Below, piece by piece: positions 10,920-20,860 of a DNA stretch of 64,000 nucleotides. Below the pieces are notes generated by a model. The model was not told the origin of the DNA. It searched no databases and saw only the letters and a program-made list of their open reading frames with translations. Source of the stretch: Ophiobolus disseminans (taxonomy: Eukaryota > Ascomycota > Dothideomycetes > Pleosporales > Phaeosphaeriaceae); assembly GCA_010093685.1 (NCBI GenBank), contig MU006248.1, positions 248,001 through 312,000 of the forward strand, read 5' to 3'. Position 1 is the stretch's first letter. Every line of letters starts with the position of its first letter. Made by a program: the position numbers and the translations under genes.

Positions 10920-12254
10920 CTACGCTCTCCAGCGAAACATCGTCGAGTTGTGCGCAGCTCCACCGAACGTCGACCCGATTTCGCCCCACTTGATTTTGCT
11001 GAAGGTAACCGTGGGCTCCTTCTCGATCTGCCTGATGTTCTTGGGATCGCCTTCGGTAGCATTGCAAGGCCCAGACTCCCCCGAGTCGAGCCACTTCATG
11101 TAGCCGCCCTCATCCCACCAAATACTCAAGGCCAGAACCATACCTCGAGAAAGAGCACCTCCCATACCTGCCATACCGCCCAGACTGTTGAACATCTCAG
11201 CTCCGCCTTGCGCGTCGCAGTACGCTTGGTCCATGGTGGTGACGTTGACAGCAGCATTCTCGATAACGACGCCGTTTTGAACGTACTTGCGAACAATTTG
11301 TTGAAGGACACCTTTCTCGTTTGCGGGAAACTGTGTGACGACGGTGAAAGGCTTCGAGGTATCGACCTTGAGACCGGGGCCATAATAGTCTTTGGAACCA
11401 CGGTGACGGTACGGGTTGTCGCCGCAACCGTTCTTGTCGCAAAGTCCTTTGGCACCGCACTCGGCGCCTTCGCAGAGGAACACGCCATCCGTCTTACAGG
11501 TGTGTGGTGCAATCTGATTGGCGCGGCTGTTGGCTTCCCAGACATCCATCTCGTTACAGCAGACACCTTTAGCATCAACGTTACCCTAGGAAGTGTGAGT
11601 AGGTGCTCGGAATATTTTCAGGAGAACAGCGAGGGTACTCACGACACCGTCAACCCAAGGTGTTACAAAGCACTGCGCGTCACAGTACCCGGTACCATAC
11701 GCCGCACCTCCAGCATTGTAGGGCTCTGCAGCCTTTCCACCATCTGCCTTCATCTCTGACAGATATAAAGCGCCGTTCATTCCGCATGGGAGCTTCGACA
11801 CGTCGACATCGAAGGAAAGCTCGTTGCCGGTCAACTGTAGCATCTCATAATTTTTCTTGTCTTCTGCGAGAAGGTAAAGCCTTGGGCTTGCAACTCCACC
11901 CGTCGGGTTGAACATGTCCATTCGCAGGTGGTCGCCCTGAGTCGTTACTCCGTAGGTTGAGTAGTCCTGGATGGACTCCATGACGCAGTTGTTGGCGCAG
12001 GATGCCTTATTGGGACATGCCAATGGATCAGGTCCACTACCCCAGTTGCCACATCCAAGGGCCGTGTTGTTCTTTTGGTGAATCCAATGGGATGCTGAGT
12101 CGATGACGACTGCGCTGTTTAGCGGAGTGCATCCGGCCTTGGTAGTGCATTTCCACGTAGTCAGCTTAGGGTGCTTGTCAACCGTATTAGGAATTATTGA
12201 CTGGGCGGTCGCAAGACCCAGCAAAGAAGCTGCAAAGAAGGTGTATGAAGTCAT
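10920..12254 (-). CDS. GH7 endo-beta-1,4-glucanase (EG I / Cel7B type), secreted
   Basis: Exons 11643-12254 and 10920-11585 flank a 57-nt intron (GTGAGT..CCTAG) and give 425 residues. The signal peptide is about residues 1-17 (MTSYTFFAASLLGLATA), leaving an N-terminal Gln as is usual in GH7. The catalytic block is CCNEMDVWEAN, with nucleophile Glu216, Asp218 and acid/base Glu221, all present. Landmarks PHTC, DYYGPG, SRGMVLALSIW, YMKWLDSG and GPCNATEGDP follow the endoglucanase branch of GH7 rather than cellobiohydrolase I. The enzyme hydrolyses internal cellulose and mixed-linkage glucan bonds with retention. There is no linker or CBM1, so it is a single-domain form. It lies 9.3 kb from the AA9 enzyme and is not in an obvious cluster with it. 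Confidence 0.92.
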
Positions 12255-12330
12255 ACCGAGTACAATATAAGAGATACTAGCACAATGTGTAGGTGAAGCC
12301 TTCGAACATCTTAGGGAACGACCACGCCCC

Positions 12331-12337
12331 ATTTATA
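12331..12337 (-). promoter_or_regulatory. TATA box of the GH7 gene
   Basis: TATAAAT on the minus strand lies 77 nt before the GH7 start codon. GC-rich CCGGGG-type hexamers, which could be carbon-repressor (CreA) sites, occur further upstream near 12580-12590. Those sites are short and only suggestive. Confidence 0.55.
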
Positions 12338-13354
12338 CATATTTGACGAGGACAATAGATGTACCGTTGATATGGTTGTAGTGTCATAACCCAGCCTGGA
12401 AACATGTCTGAGATTGGACAATCCAGCCGGAAAGTGGTCTTTTGCATGACAGCTAGACCCTATGATGGGGTGCGCTAGACTCCCAGAGGCGAATGTACAT
12501 TTGCATCGCAATTTAGATGCAGCGGAACTAGAAGAGCCGCGGTGTACATCTCGCTCATCGCTCTATCGTGAGATACCCGGCCGGGGTATTTGTACGACAT
12601 AATTGGCTACCCGGGTCATCGCCGTTTCGAATTCTGGTCTCGGCGGTTGAGGTCGGTCCGGAAGAACATGCGTAGAAGTTTCGTTCATCTAGGATGCGAA
12701 ATTACTATTTGTTCGGATTGATTGCATTTGATTGCGGGGCCCCAGATAATATCTCGCTGCCGGTTTCTTTACCCGGGATTGACTTGTCGATGAGGGCTTG
12801 ATCTGGAGAAGCCGTGTCCCAATTGATTGGCATGCTTGGTGCGCATTATTATCGCTATTGTCACGCGACAGTTCTAACATGACGGTCAATGCATGGCGCG
12901 GCGGTGTGGTAGGGGTAAGGTGGAGGAGGAAGCGGAGGTTTCGGATCTGATATCTGGAGTGGGTCCAGCCTAAAACCAGCGCAAAGGCAGTGGCTAACAC
13001 CCCCGCCTTGGTCCTCTCGGCCGTCCATCTTTCCTCACAACGTAAACAAAATAAACATCATGCACCGCACGCAACAACATCCCACATTAAGCGCATTGAA
13101 AACACCACTCAACTCCAAACAGTAAAAGAAAATATTCTTTATGATCACGAAATCCCGCGAACATTGCGACCATGGAAGTCAAGGGCGGTGAATCAACCCT
13201 ACGAGTGATCTGCGACACACGGACTCAAATGCAGGACGAATACAATCTATGTATACTTAGCATTCGACAGTTTTTGCGATGATAGAAGCAGGTACGTACA
13301 GATTCAGCCTTATGCTAGCTCGTTGATCACGTGAACTCTCCTCATCTTTCTCAG
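12338..13354. other. GH7 upstream region and spacer, no gene recognised
   Basis: About 1 kb without a convincing reading frame. The proximal half is presumed promoter of the GH7 gene. No repeat was seen. Confidence 0.45.
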
Positions 13355-13450
13355 TTACAAGTACGCAATGAACAACGCGGTGAATGCGATTAGGGTTCCA
13401 GTAATCCCAAAAACAAGCGACATTCCCGTTCCTTGCTTATCATCTGCCAT
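13355..13450 (-). CDS. Micro-ORF with one membrane segment (31 residues), tentative
   Basis: ATG at 13450 and stop at 13355. After a short acidic/basic start (MADDKQGTG) the product is a single hydrophobic helix, MSLVFGITGTLIAFTALFIA. The same LVFG..(x)..AF.A pattern recurs at 15137-15247 on the same strand. Many fungal genes begin with such a segment, and a GTAAC donor overlaps the stop, so this may instead be the first exon of a longer gene. No experimental-type evidence can be drawn from sequence alone. Confidence 0.3.
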   Translation of the reverse strand: MADDKQGTGMSLVFGITGTLIAFTALFIAYL

Positions 13451-13583
13451 CTCAGTGTTGACCCTGAACTTGCTCCGAGGTTCTTCGCGCGACAGCTTCC
13501 AAGGTTGTCCGTGGATGTGTCGTTGTCAGGTTTGGTGCGAATGTTGTATTCGAATGATATAGCAATCTGCTCAAAGTTGATGT

Positions 13584-14067
13584 TTAATTTTGTTTCAATT
13601 GAGGCGCAATAATAGCCAAAATGAGCATGCAGAGTACTGAAAAAAACGCAGCCTGGTTGAAGATACCATCCACAAGGATGTACAAAAGTCGGGTGTGTAG
13701 TGAGATCTGAGCTTGAAGAAAGTCACAGCGCGGTGCAAGTATGGACGGAAAGATGGTTGATGCCTCCTGTCATAAGATATGATGGGACGGATTATGGTAA
13801 TGGTGAATTGTTCTCAGTCCCAAAGTTGTTTGCTCACTAAAGGCGGAACGAAGATGATAGTCAGAACTGCTGTAGGTACCAATGTTGGGAAACTTACCAA
13901 ATCTTTCCAAGAGTGATTTTGATCACTGGCTATCAAATGTTTAGAAAAGAGAGTAATCAAAACAGTGTACTTCTGATTGCGGGTAGGGTCTTTTTGCTCT
14001 AATTTAACAATGACGCAGCGCTCTTCCTGGTTCTGCGGCTGGGGACCGGTTAGAGCCTCGAAGAAGT
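13584..14067 (-). CDS. Two coding-like exons of an unidentified membrane-associated protein, 5' part unresolved
   Basis: Exons 13898-14067 and 13584-13766 are joined in phase by a 131-nt intron with a GTAAGT donor and a TATGACAG acceptor. Together they give about 117 residues without stops. The first exon is polar (EERCVIVKLEQKDPTRNQKY). The second ends in a hydrophobic helix, AAFFSVLCMLILAIIAP, followed by QLKQN and a stop. No start codon is available in the first exon, so at least one upstream exon is missing or lost. Possible candidates lie around 14240-14450 on the same strand, where another coding-like frame (CDEYLGVRVFEP) occurs. I do not recognise the family. It may be a decayed gene. 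Confidence 0.35.
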
Positions 14068-14085
14068 CTCATTTCTGCAAGATTT

Positions 14086-14120
14086 GGGAGTTTCCCTCCA
14101 AAATTTGGGAGTTCCCCTGC
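14086..14120. repeat. Short tandem duplication
   Basis: The unit GATTTGGGAGTTTCCC is followed after a few bases by AATTTGGGAGTTCCCC. On the minus strand this reads as a duplicated NSQIL peptide. It lies just upstream of the unresolved exons at 13.6-14.1 kb. Confidence 0.5.
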
Positions 14121-15136
14121 GACGGTGTGCGACCTACCGTCTCCGCCGCTTGGCTGAGTCGTGGCGAATCCCACGCACCCGAAGACGCCGCCAGCGCCCG
14201 ATCTGTCGATTCACATTGAGCCCGACTGGTTGAACGGCAGGGAAGCTTAAAACGAACGAGGAATTTGCGAGCTGCTGCGGCTTGACCTACGTCTCGCAAG
14301 GATGAGAATCCTTCGAGGCTCCAACCTGTTTCCACCTGCAGTCACCAGCTCACGTAGCCGCTGGATCGTCGGTGCCGTGGGCTCGAATACACGCACCCCA
14401 AGGTACTCGTCGCAGGTTAGAGCCCCGGGCCACATCTGACAACCACAACAAGACAGGAAAAGTAATATGGAAAACAACACAACTTTTTTGGAGAAAGGTT
14501 TGCTGACGCACTGATATGCTAAGATGTGTGCAAGATATCTTTTTAAAATCAATACATGAATCGGTGTTGCGAATTTGTGCCGGCGCCGAAACGGCAGAGA
14601 TGTTAACAAGCAAGTCAAGCCATCCCCTCCAGAAGGACTACTAACCTATTAAGGCAAATGCTAAGCTTATACAAGTAACTGCTAGGCCTAAAGAGGCAAT
14701 CAAACAAGTCAAGCTGCACCTTTTGAGCCCCACTTACTTGCTTGTTGATAACTCTGCGAAACGGCAATCGCACAATGCGCAGGGCAGTTCTGATACTCCT
14801 ACTCACCCCTGCTAGATATTTCACCGGTATGGCCCAATTGGAGGTCGCAGAGGCGAGAGAGTCGCCGTCGGCAGCTACACCGGACTCCCAGCCTTGAGTA
14901 CGTCACAACCATCTTCGACAGGATTCAACCGATGCGCATTGAATCTTGGAAATCGAAATATCATTGCCGTATGAGATGTCTTATAATTAATTGAAAGAAA
15001 CGGCTCGTCCCTCATTGCAGCACATCATGAATATTGCAGCTTGGAGATGTTTTGCAAAAACAGACTTATGGAATTCCCGCGGTACTCAGGAATTTGGAAA
15101 CCTGGCGAATCCAAGCGATTAAGCTACCTCATAGAT
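14121..15136. other. Gene-poor stretch with isolated coding-like fragments
   Basis: Only fragmentary minus-strand frames are seen (14240-14450, 14615-14824). No complete gene can be supported. Confidence 0.35.
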
Positions 15137-15247
15137 CTATTGCACCTTCCTTGTCCTTCTTAGTTGTATACATCCTATAACAGACGCAGCAAATGCAAGG
15201 GCAATGCTAGCAACCCCAAAGACGAGATTAATGCCCAGGTTAAGATT
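15137..15247 (-). CDS. Terminal exon encoding a single membrane helix, tentative
   Basis: The frame after a possible acceptor at 15248 reads 36 residues: NLNLGINLVFGVASIALAF, then AASVIGCIQLRR, then TRKVQ and a stop. Hydrophobic helix plus basic end suggests a membrane anchor. It resembles the micro-ORF at 13355-13450 (shared LVFG and AF.A spacing). I could not find a phase-compatible first exon with confidence. Confidence 0.3.
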   Translation of the reverse strand, partial: NLNLGINLVFGVASIALAFAASVIGCIQLRRTRKVQ

Positions 15248-15369
15248 CTCCGTAGTTATAGCGGAGGCGTGTAAAAATTTGGTGGAAAGTCGAGTTGTTG
15301 ATGTTGTGTAATGAAAGCTGACGAAAAGCGAGTCGATATGCCGAATTTGAAGTACTTCGACGTGTAACT

Positions 15370-16200
15370 ACAATTGTCAGCACCTGCGCCGAAAGCGTGT
15401 TCTTCTCGAAAGGCGCTGTCTCCCACCATTGCGGACTCGGATGAGAGACTTACTCCGTGCAAGAACCTGGCGATGATAAACAGAATTCGAGGAGCTGGAA
15501 TTTAAACCCTTCCTAGGTGGAAAACTATGTGAGTTGCTAGATACCACTAGTCGAAATAGCGTACAGATTTGCTTGCGTCGCGTATGAAGAATGAAGTGCA
15601 AAGAGAGAACGAAGTAGTGCTTGGCGCCGCTATTACCTGGAACGAGAGTCATGGTGCGGATGCTGTCAGTGGCAAATAGAGATCACTGGGTGAGAGAACA
15701 TGAGATCGTCGAGAATCGTGAGGATTGTGCTACTGAGAGAAGAGAAATCTATCTAAGTGAGTCCTCACACTAGGTCTCTATAGGACTAGCGTGTGGGAAG
15801 TTGAGATCAAATGAAGAGGCACCTCGGGCAGAGCCCTGAGGCCCTACGCGCTGACAGATGCAGCCGAAAATCGACGAGAGGAACTGGCTTTGTAGTGGGC
15901 GGCTGCGGTTCGAGAGGAAGTTGGGAATGTCATGCGCATGCCACATGTTGAGAGTCCGTACAAATGCACTCATATTTATATGCATATTCCAGTCATTGTG
16001 ATTAAGAAAGTCGGTGGGTGACATCCAACATTCACGTCTCTTCTCTCTAAGAGACCACAACGCATATTCGTGGTGAGAGTAGTACCAGCCAGTTATTTTC
16101 CAGGCTTCCCGTGCTGTGGGACCTAAACTGCCAATCAGTTGGTTGCAACACTTGATGGCGCAGTCCACTCGACTTGCCAGTCCCAAGATGTGGACGCCCT
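15370..16200. other. Region with a minus-strand open frame of doubtful status
   Basis: A 144-codon minus-strand frame (15770-16207) lacks an ATG at its start and has no recognised domain. It is recorded here rather than called as a gene. Confidence 0.3.
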
Positions 16201-16201
16201 G

Positions 16202-16642
16202 GGCCAACCTAGGTACTTACCGCCTACTCCGCAGCACTAGAAGTACCGCGCATATGTTGGTGAGTCGCTCTCCAGTCTTGGCCACACTCCGAGTTCCCAG
16301 CGACCAAGTCACATCACCAGTCATGCTCAATACTCAGTTACTCACATATAGCGTTCAGGGCTATGTTGACATCCAGCGCCACGAAGCCGTCAACCAAGCG
16401 TATCGTCTGGCAAGTACGAACAGAAGAAGTGCGAACAGCTCTAGGAGTTCGCATGACGAGTCCGCTTTGAAGATCAGCCTGTTGGAACTTGCTATTGAGC
16501 CATTGAAGTCTCCGGAGTAGTTGGTGGGAATCGCGCGCAGAGCGGACTTACAGGGCAGTGCATTGCCTTCGTGTCTCCCGCGCCGCGGCTGTGCAATAGG
16601 CCAAGGATATTTGCGCCATTGTGTTGAAGACTAGATGCGATA
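16202..16642 (-). CDS. Possible small multi-exon gene, tentative
   Basis: From an ATG near 16620 a 68-nt exon (MAQISLAYCTAAARETRR) ends at a consensus GTAAGT donor. It joins in phase across a roughly 35-50 nt intron to a second exon (LQWLNSKFQQADLQSG onward, about 75 codons open) that ends at a GTGAGT donor near 16358. A third exon could not be fixed. The consistent phases are the only evidence; no family is recognised. Confidence 0.22.
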
Positions 16643-16862
16643 TGTCTTTCACCACGCCCTCGATGGTGTTCAATCGTAACGGGTACAAAGATAAGTTCAA
16701 TCGTGATCGCGATACACTTGTAGCGTTATTTGCACCCACGCTCGCCTGATAATAGATCGCGTCGTATTAAATCTATATATGCGGGCTGTAACCGTGAAAA
16801 CAAGCAACACTAACTGGCCGTCAGTTTAGTGGCATCCCGCAAGAAAATATTACCATAATATT

Positions 16863-19065
16863 TTACCATAAAATATCCGCGAACGCCGTTCTCAACACTT
16901 CTGTCCTCGTCTTCTGCATTTCCGGTGCAATACCAACAAGGTCCAAAATCTCTAGACATTTGCGTGCGTCGTCTTTCGCAAGTTGTAAGAGGGGGTCTGC
17001 CGAAGGTGGCATGCCGTCATGCGTGGGCGAAAGAGGTTGTTCTTGCTGACCGAGGATGCGCGCCATGAGCAGCTGCTGGTTGTTAGAGAAGGCACGATAA
17101 GTAGAACGCTGCACTTACTGCTTCCTCAAACGCCCGATGTTGAAACACCCACCACACACTCGCATCCGTTTTAAGATACTCCCAAAAGTGGAAGAAAGCT
17201 TGCAACGCCATCCTCGCAGCCTCGAGCGCACCTTTGACATCCGGCGCCACGCCTTCGGGAACGTTCTCATCAGCTTGTATAGCCATGACACAATGCCAGA
17301 AGTTGCTTCGAAAGAACAAATTCTGCCGCAGGCCGCGAGAATTAGTCTCCGCCATGGTCCGTATCAAGCGGTCGTCTGATGTGGTCAAGCCTTCCGGAAA
17401 GCTGTGGTGAAGAGTATAGAACTCGTTGACGAGCTCCGACTTGTGCGCAACTGAAGTGGTAAGTGGTGTTGCAAGCGAGCGTGGTGTGCAAACAGTGCGC
17501 GAAACGAGGTTCGCCATGTGCCACATTGACCGGATGTATCGGCGATCCGAAAGCTCGTATGGAGGATAGAGGTCAGTAATGCTGGCAATATTGCTGATGC
17601 TCATTGGGTTGATGATAGGATCGGTTTTGCCATTCGAAGAGCCATTTGACACGCAATCGTCCAGCTCATCGCCCAGAGACTCTGGGCGGATGTCAGAGAA
17701 GGTGGTGGTCGGCGGGAGCTTAAGCAACACTGTAAGGAACGTGTCTTGGAAGTAAATGGCTTGCCACAGTTTCCGCCGTTGCTGTTTATCGCTTCGAGAA
17801 CAGCGAGGTGCAATGACATCTGGGTCGCGATGCAGGCCCATAGCATATGCTTGACGGACTAAGACGCCCCCAAAAGCCCAGGCGTCAGAGGCATGATTGT
17901 CGTTCATAAGGAAATAGCCTATAAGTACCATGGCTTGCAGTGTCCTGACTGAAGCTCGGCTGAGGTATGACGATAGTCGCAAGGCCTGTTGAGCTGCTGA
18001 GACATAAAACTCCGCGATTTGTGCTCGCTCCGGATTTGCAGGTGTATGGATGAACTGCGTGCCCATGGCATATACGACAAAGTGAAGAGCCACCAGGACT
18101 GGGTCTGCGACCTGCTTCTCTTCCGGCGGCAACGACCAAAAGCGCTCGTAGTCGGCGTAAAAATTGCGACGATGCACCATGGGGTACACCGGATCGACAG
18201 CATCAAAGTACTTCTCGACGAGGATATCTGCTTGCTCCTTGGCCGGTAACACACCTACAACCTCAGCGAGACCGCCACGACTAGTCCAATAGTTGGCGAA
18301 AGGATGCTCAGACCCAAGGCCAAAGAAGGGTGCCGGCGTTTGATTGGAGTATGGTATATTCGATAGCAAGAAAGGTGAGGAGCCAGAAGACGATAGTGAC
18401 ACACTCCTATATTGTGTCCTGATAGAGGTTGGCGGTGCCTGCGTGTGTGCCTGAACGGTGGGTCAGCAACCAGGATGATGCTTAGCACATTCCATCGTGC
18501 GCGTATTGCCCGGAGGCGCCGGCTGGCGGTGGGCGAACGCCAGTTCGCATATGGCTCACGGGAATAGGGTATTAGTTACCTGGACAGGCAACCCGTGTGG
18601 CTGCATAGTGCTTGGCTTTTTAGAGCGACCTGTAACACGCGACACGCCAACTCTGTGGAAAGCTTAGCCACACACTCGAACGATGACGGGGCAATACGCG
18701 CGACTCACTTATCGGATGAAGTAGCGATCAGATTCGCAATCTCTGAGTATTTGCATGTCGATTGTCGCTTGATGCAGGCCAGACAATGAGGCCGGGTACG
18801 GTCACACTGCGCGTTCTTTCAGCAATCGTGTTCCAAGATGCTTCGATCTTCGAGATTCTGATGCGCGTCATTGCTGCTGCGCGCATGTTCCACGAACTCA
18901 CACCCGCGAAGGACAGCATGCACTCACCTTGGTCTTGCGCTCGACGCACTCCTCGCAGCTCAGCGTAGGCTTATTTCGCTTTTGCTTTTTTCTCGGTGGC
19001 TGATCCAAGCCTTGTGTCGCGCTGCTGGAAGGGTCAGGACTAGTGGAAGGTTGTGAACCGTCCAT
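16863..19065 (-). CDS. Zn2Cys6 fungal transcription factor with fungal-specific regulatory domain
   Basis: Five exons: 18928-19065, 18709-18806, 18580-18652, 17119-18450 and 16863-17075, giving 617 residues; all phases agree. The binuclear zinc cluster is split by the first intron: SCEECVERKTK joins CDRTRPHCLACIKRQSTCKY, providing the six cysteines (C-x2-C-x6-C-x5-C-x2-C-x6-C). A basic RKKQKRNK stretch precedes it. The Fungal_trans domain starts at about residue 140 (LVEKYFDAVDPVYPMVHRRN) and includes AWAFGGVLVRQAYAMGLHRD. It acts as a nuclear DNA-binding regulator. The target is unknown. The nearest candidates are the GH7 and AA9 genes to the left, but adjacency alone does not show control. 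The start is the ATG at 19065; upstream in-frame codons lack an ATG. Confidence 0.9.
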
Positions 19066-19640
19066 CGCCACAAGGATGCGCGCCAGCGTCAATTGCCGGG
19101 GTTCCGATCAAAATGTCAACTGCGCAGAGTGGATGCGACAGCGGTCTCGTGTCGCATGGATCTCACGCGTTGTGCGAGGGCTACGGGAATAATTGTGAGG
19201 GAGAGATGTACCCGAGCACGCGGGGATTTTGCGGAGAGATGATCAGCCACCGCTTGGCGCGTTTAGGCCCGAATGGCAAGCACGGCTTGGATCATCGGAC
19301 CGAGCTTGACTGTGTTATGTTAGCAATGTGTTGCTAAAATAAATGTTAATATGCTTCTGCGATGCTTGAAACCAGACCAAATGGTAGTGCATCGCGGTGA
19401 CTGATGGAGTCAAGTTCTACGTTGTGTCGTCATGATGAGCCGGCATTAACCCTAAGCTGTAGTATGGCGAACACAACACGAGGCTCACGCCACCCAACTG
19501 CCGAAGGGCACAGTAGCACGAAGTGCATGTGATAGAGAAATATATCAGCAGCGAGCAAATAGTTGCGAAGCATTAGGATAAGGAAGAGGCAGGAAAGAAT
19601 GTCACGAAGACAGCGAAGTAAGCATCACAAAAGCATAGAA
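19066..19640. other. Intergenic upstream of the Zn2Cys6 gene
   Basis: Promoter of the regulator plus spacer. No other gene is supported. Confidence 0.45.
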
Positions 19641-20860
19641 GTGAAGAGGAGGAATGCATGATGATGGTTGACCAGAAGGCCAGATGTTTTAATTGATAGT
19701 GTCAACAACCTTGAAGCCATGCTTCCAACAAACAAGTTAGTGGAACTAAAGCTCTTCACTGCAAACCAGGCCAAGTACCAACCATGCATCCAACAACTCA
19801 GTGGAACTAAAGCTCTTTACTGAAAAACCCATGACCAACAACTTCACAACCAACAAGCCAGAAGAGCAAAAACCCATGACCACCAGACTAGATCCAACAA
19901 GAAAAGACATGACAAAAGCAAATGTTGAATCACAAGCGTTCTCTGAATTGTCCTGACCCGAAGGCGCCATCAGAGAGTGAGCAAGGAAAAACCATCACAC
20001 GCATTCATGAATTGTCCTGACCCGAAGGCGCCATCATGAGTGCATGCAATGTTGGGAGAAGAGCGAGCGAGAGCGTACATGAGATCAGTGGAAGCGAGAG
20101 CGAGGAAGCCGAGATGCATTCTTGAGTTGACCTGACCCGAAGGCGCCGTCAAGAGTGTGCAAAGCGGTGGTGAAGTCGTTGAAGGGAGGACCGAGGAGTC
20201 GATATTGTCGATGGTGGGAGGAAAGGCGAAGACTCAGCTGCAACAAGAAATGACCTGACCCGAAGGCGCCATCAAGTGCAGTGGGAGGAGGTGGAAGTTG
20301 GAGGTTGAGGGTGATATCGATGTCAAGCCAGCTCGGAGTGTGTCAATCGATGGATGTGAATGCAAGTGATGCATGTTGATCGAGGTGATGTGACAAGGTG
20401 TTGCTGAAGGACGGCAAGAGTGTCATGTTGAGGTAGATGACTGAGCGTGGCTGACGATGCGACATAATGGTGAAGCCTGAGAAGTGTCAGAAAGGTGAGC
20501 CATATTAGTGAGACAAAATGAAGGATGGCACAAACCTGAAGTGGTGGAAGGCTGAGTGTGTCAAGGTTGAAGCTCATGTGAGGACATGATGAAGGTCCAG
20601 TATCTTGAAGAGGTTGGTTGGAAGGTCAAGGTCGAAGGTGTCTTGGATTGAGTGACGTTGAAGTGACGATCATGTGATGTGAGTCCATGTTGGAAGAGGG
20701 TTGGAGTTGACCGAAGTTGAGACCGAGAAGAAGTGAAGATACTTGAGGATGGTGGAAGCCATGTTGAGAATGAGCCGGATGGGTTCGAAGGGATTTGTGG
20801 GTGATTTTGTGTAGTGGAGTGTAGTATTGATGGAGGCTATGGACCGGTGACTGCTATTTA
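19640..20860 (-). ncRNA. Strand-skewed, pyrimidine-rich (minus) possible long transcript with four motif copies
   Basis: Read on the minus strand this 1.2 kb is rich in CT and CA, like fungal long 5' leaders or non-coding transcripts, and lacks a long open frame. It contains four copies of CTGACCCGAAGGCGCCATCA (plus-strand sense) at 19953, 20017, 20132 and 20255. It also has two copies of a GTGGAACTAAAGCTCTT block (19740, 19801) and two of AAAACCCATGACCA. On the minus strand three of the four copies provide an ATG followed by APSGQ, so they could be short upstream reading frames. Whether this is transcribed is inference. Confidence 0.35.
19953..20274. repeat. Four dispersed copies of a 20-nt motif
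   Basis: Copies at 19953-19972, 20017-20036, 20132-20151 and 20255-20274. The third has one change (GCCGTCA). The spacings are 64, 115 and 123 nt. The flanks are partly shared (TGAATTGTC before the first two). The minus strand forms a CUUCGG tetraloop sequence in every copy. Confidence 0.85.

Noticed and set aside
764..12254. A cellulase gene cluster (AA9 plus GH7)
   Set aside because: The two enzymes are 9.3 kb apart with five unrelated genes between them, and no shared promoter element was seen.
15770..16207. Minus-strand frame of 145 codons
   Set aside because: The first codon is not ATG, no phase-compatible upstream exon was found, and no family is recognised; kept only as a note.
19746..20152. 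Minus-strand short frames beginning MAPSGQ
   Set aside because: Not called as genes: they start in each copy of the repeated 20-nt motif and end at random. They are treated as possible upstream reading frames in a finding instead.
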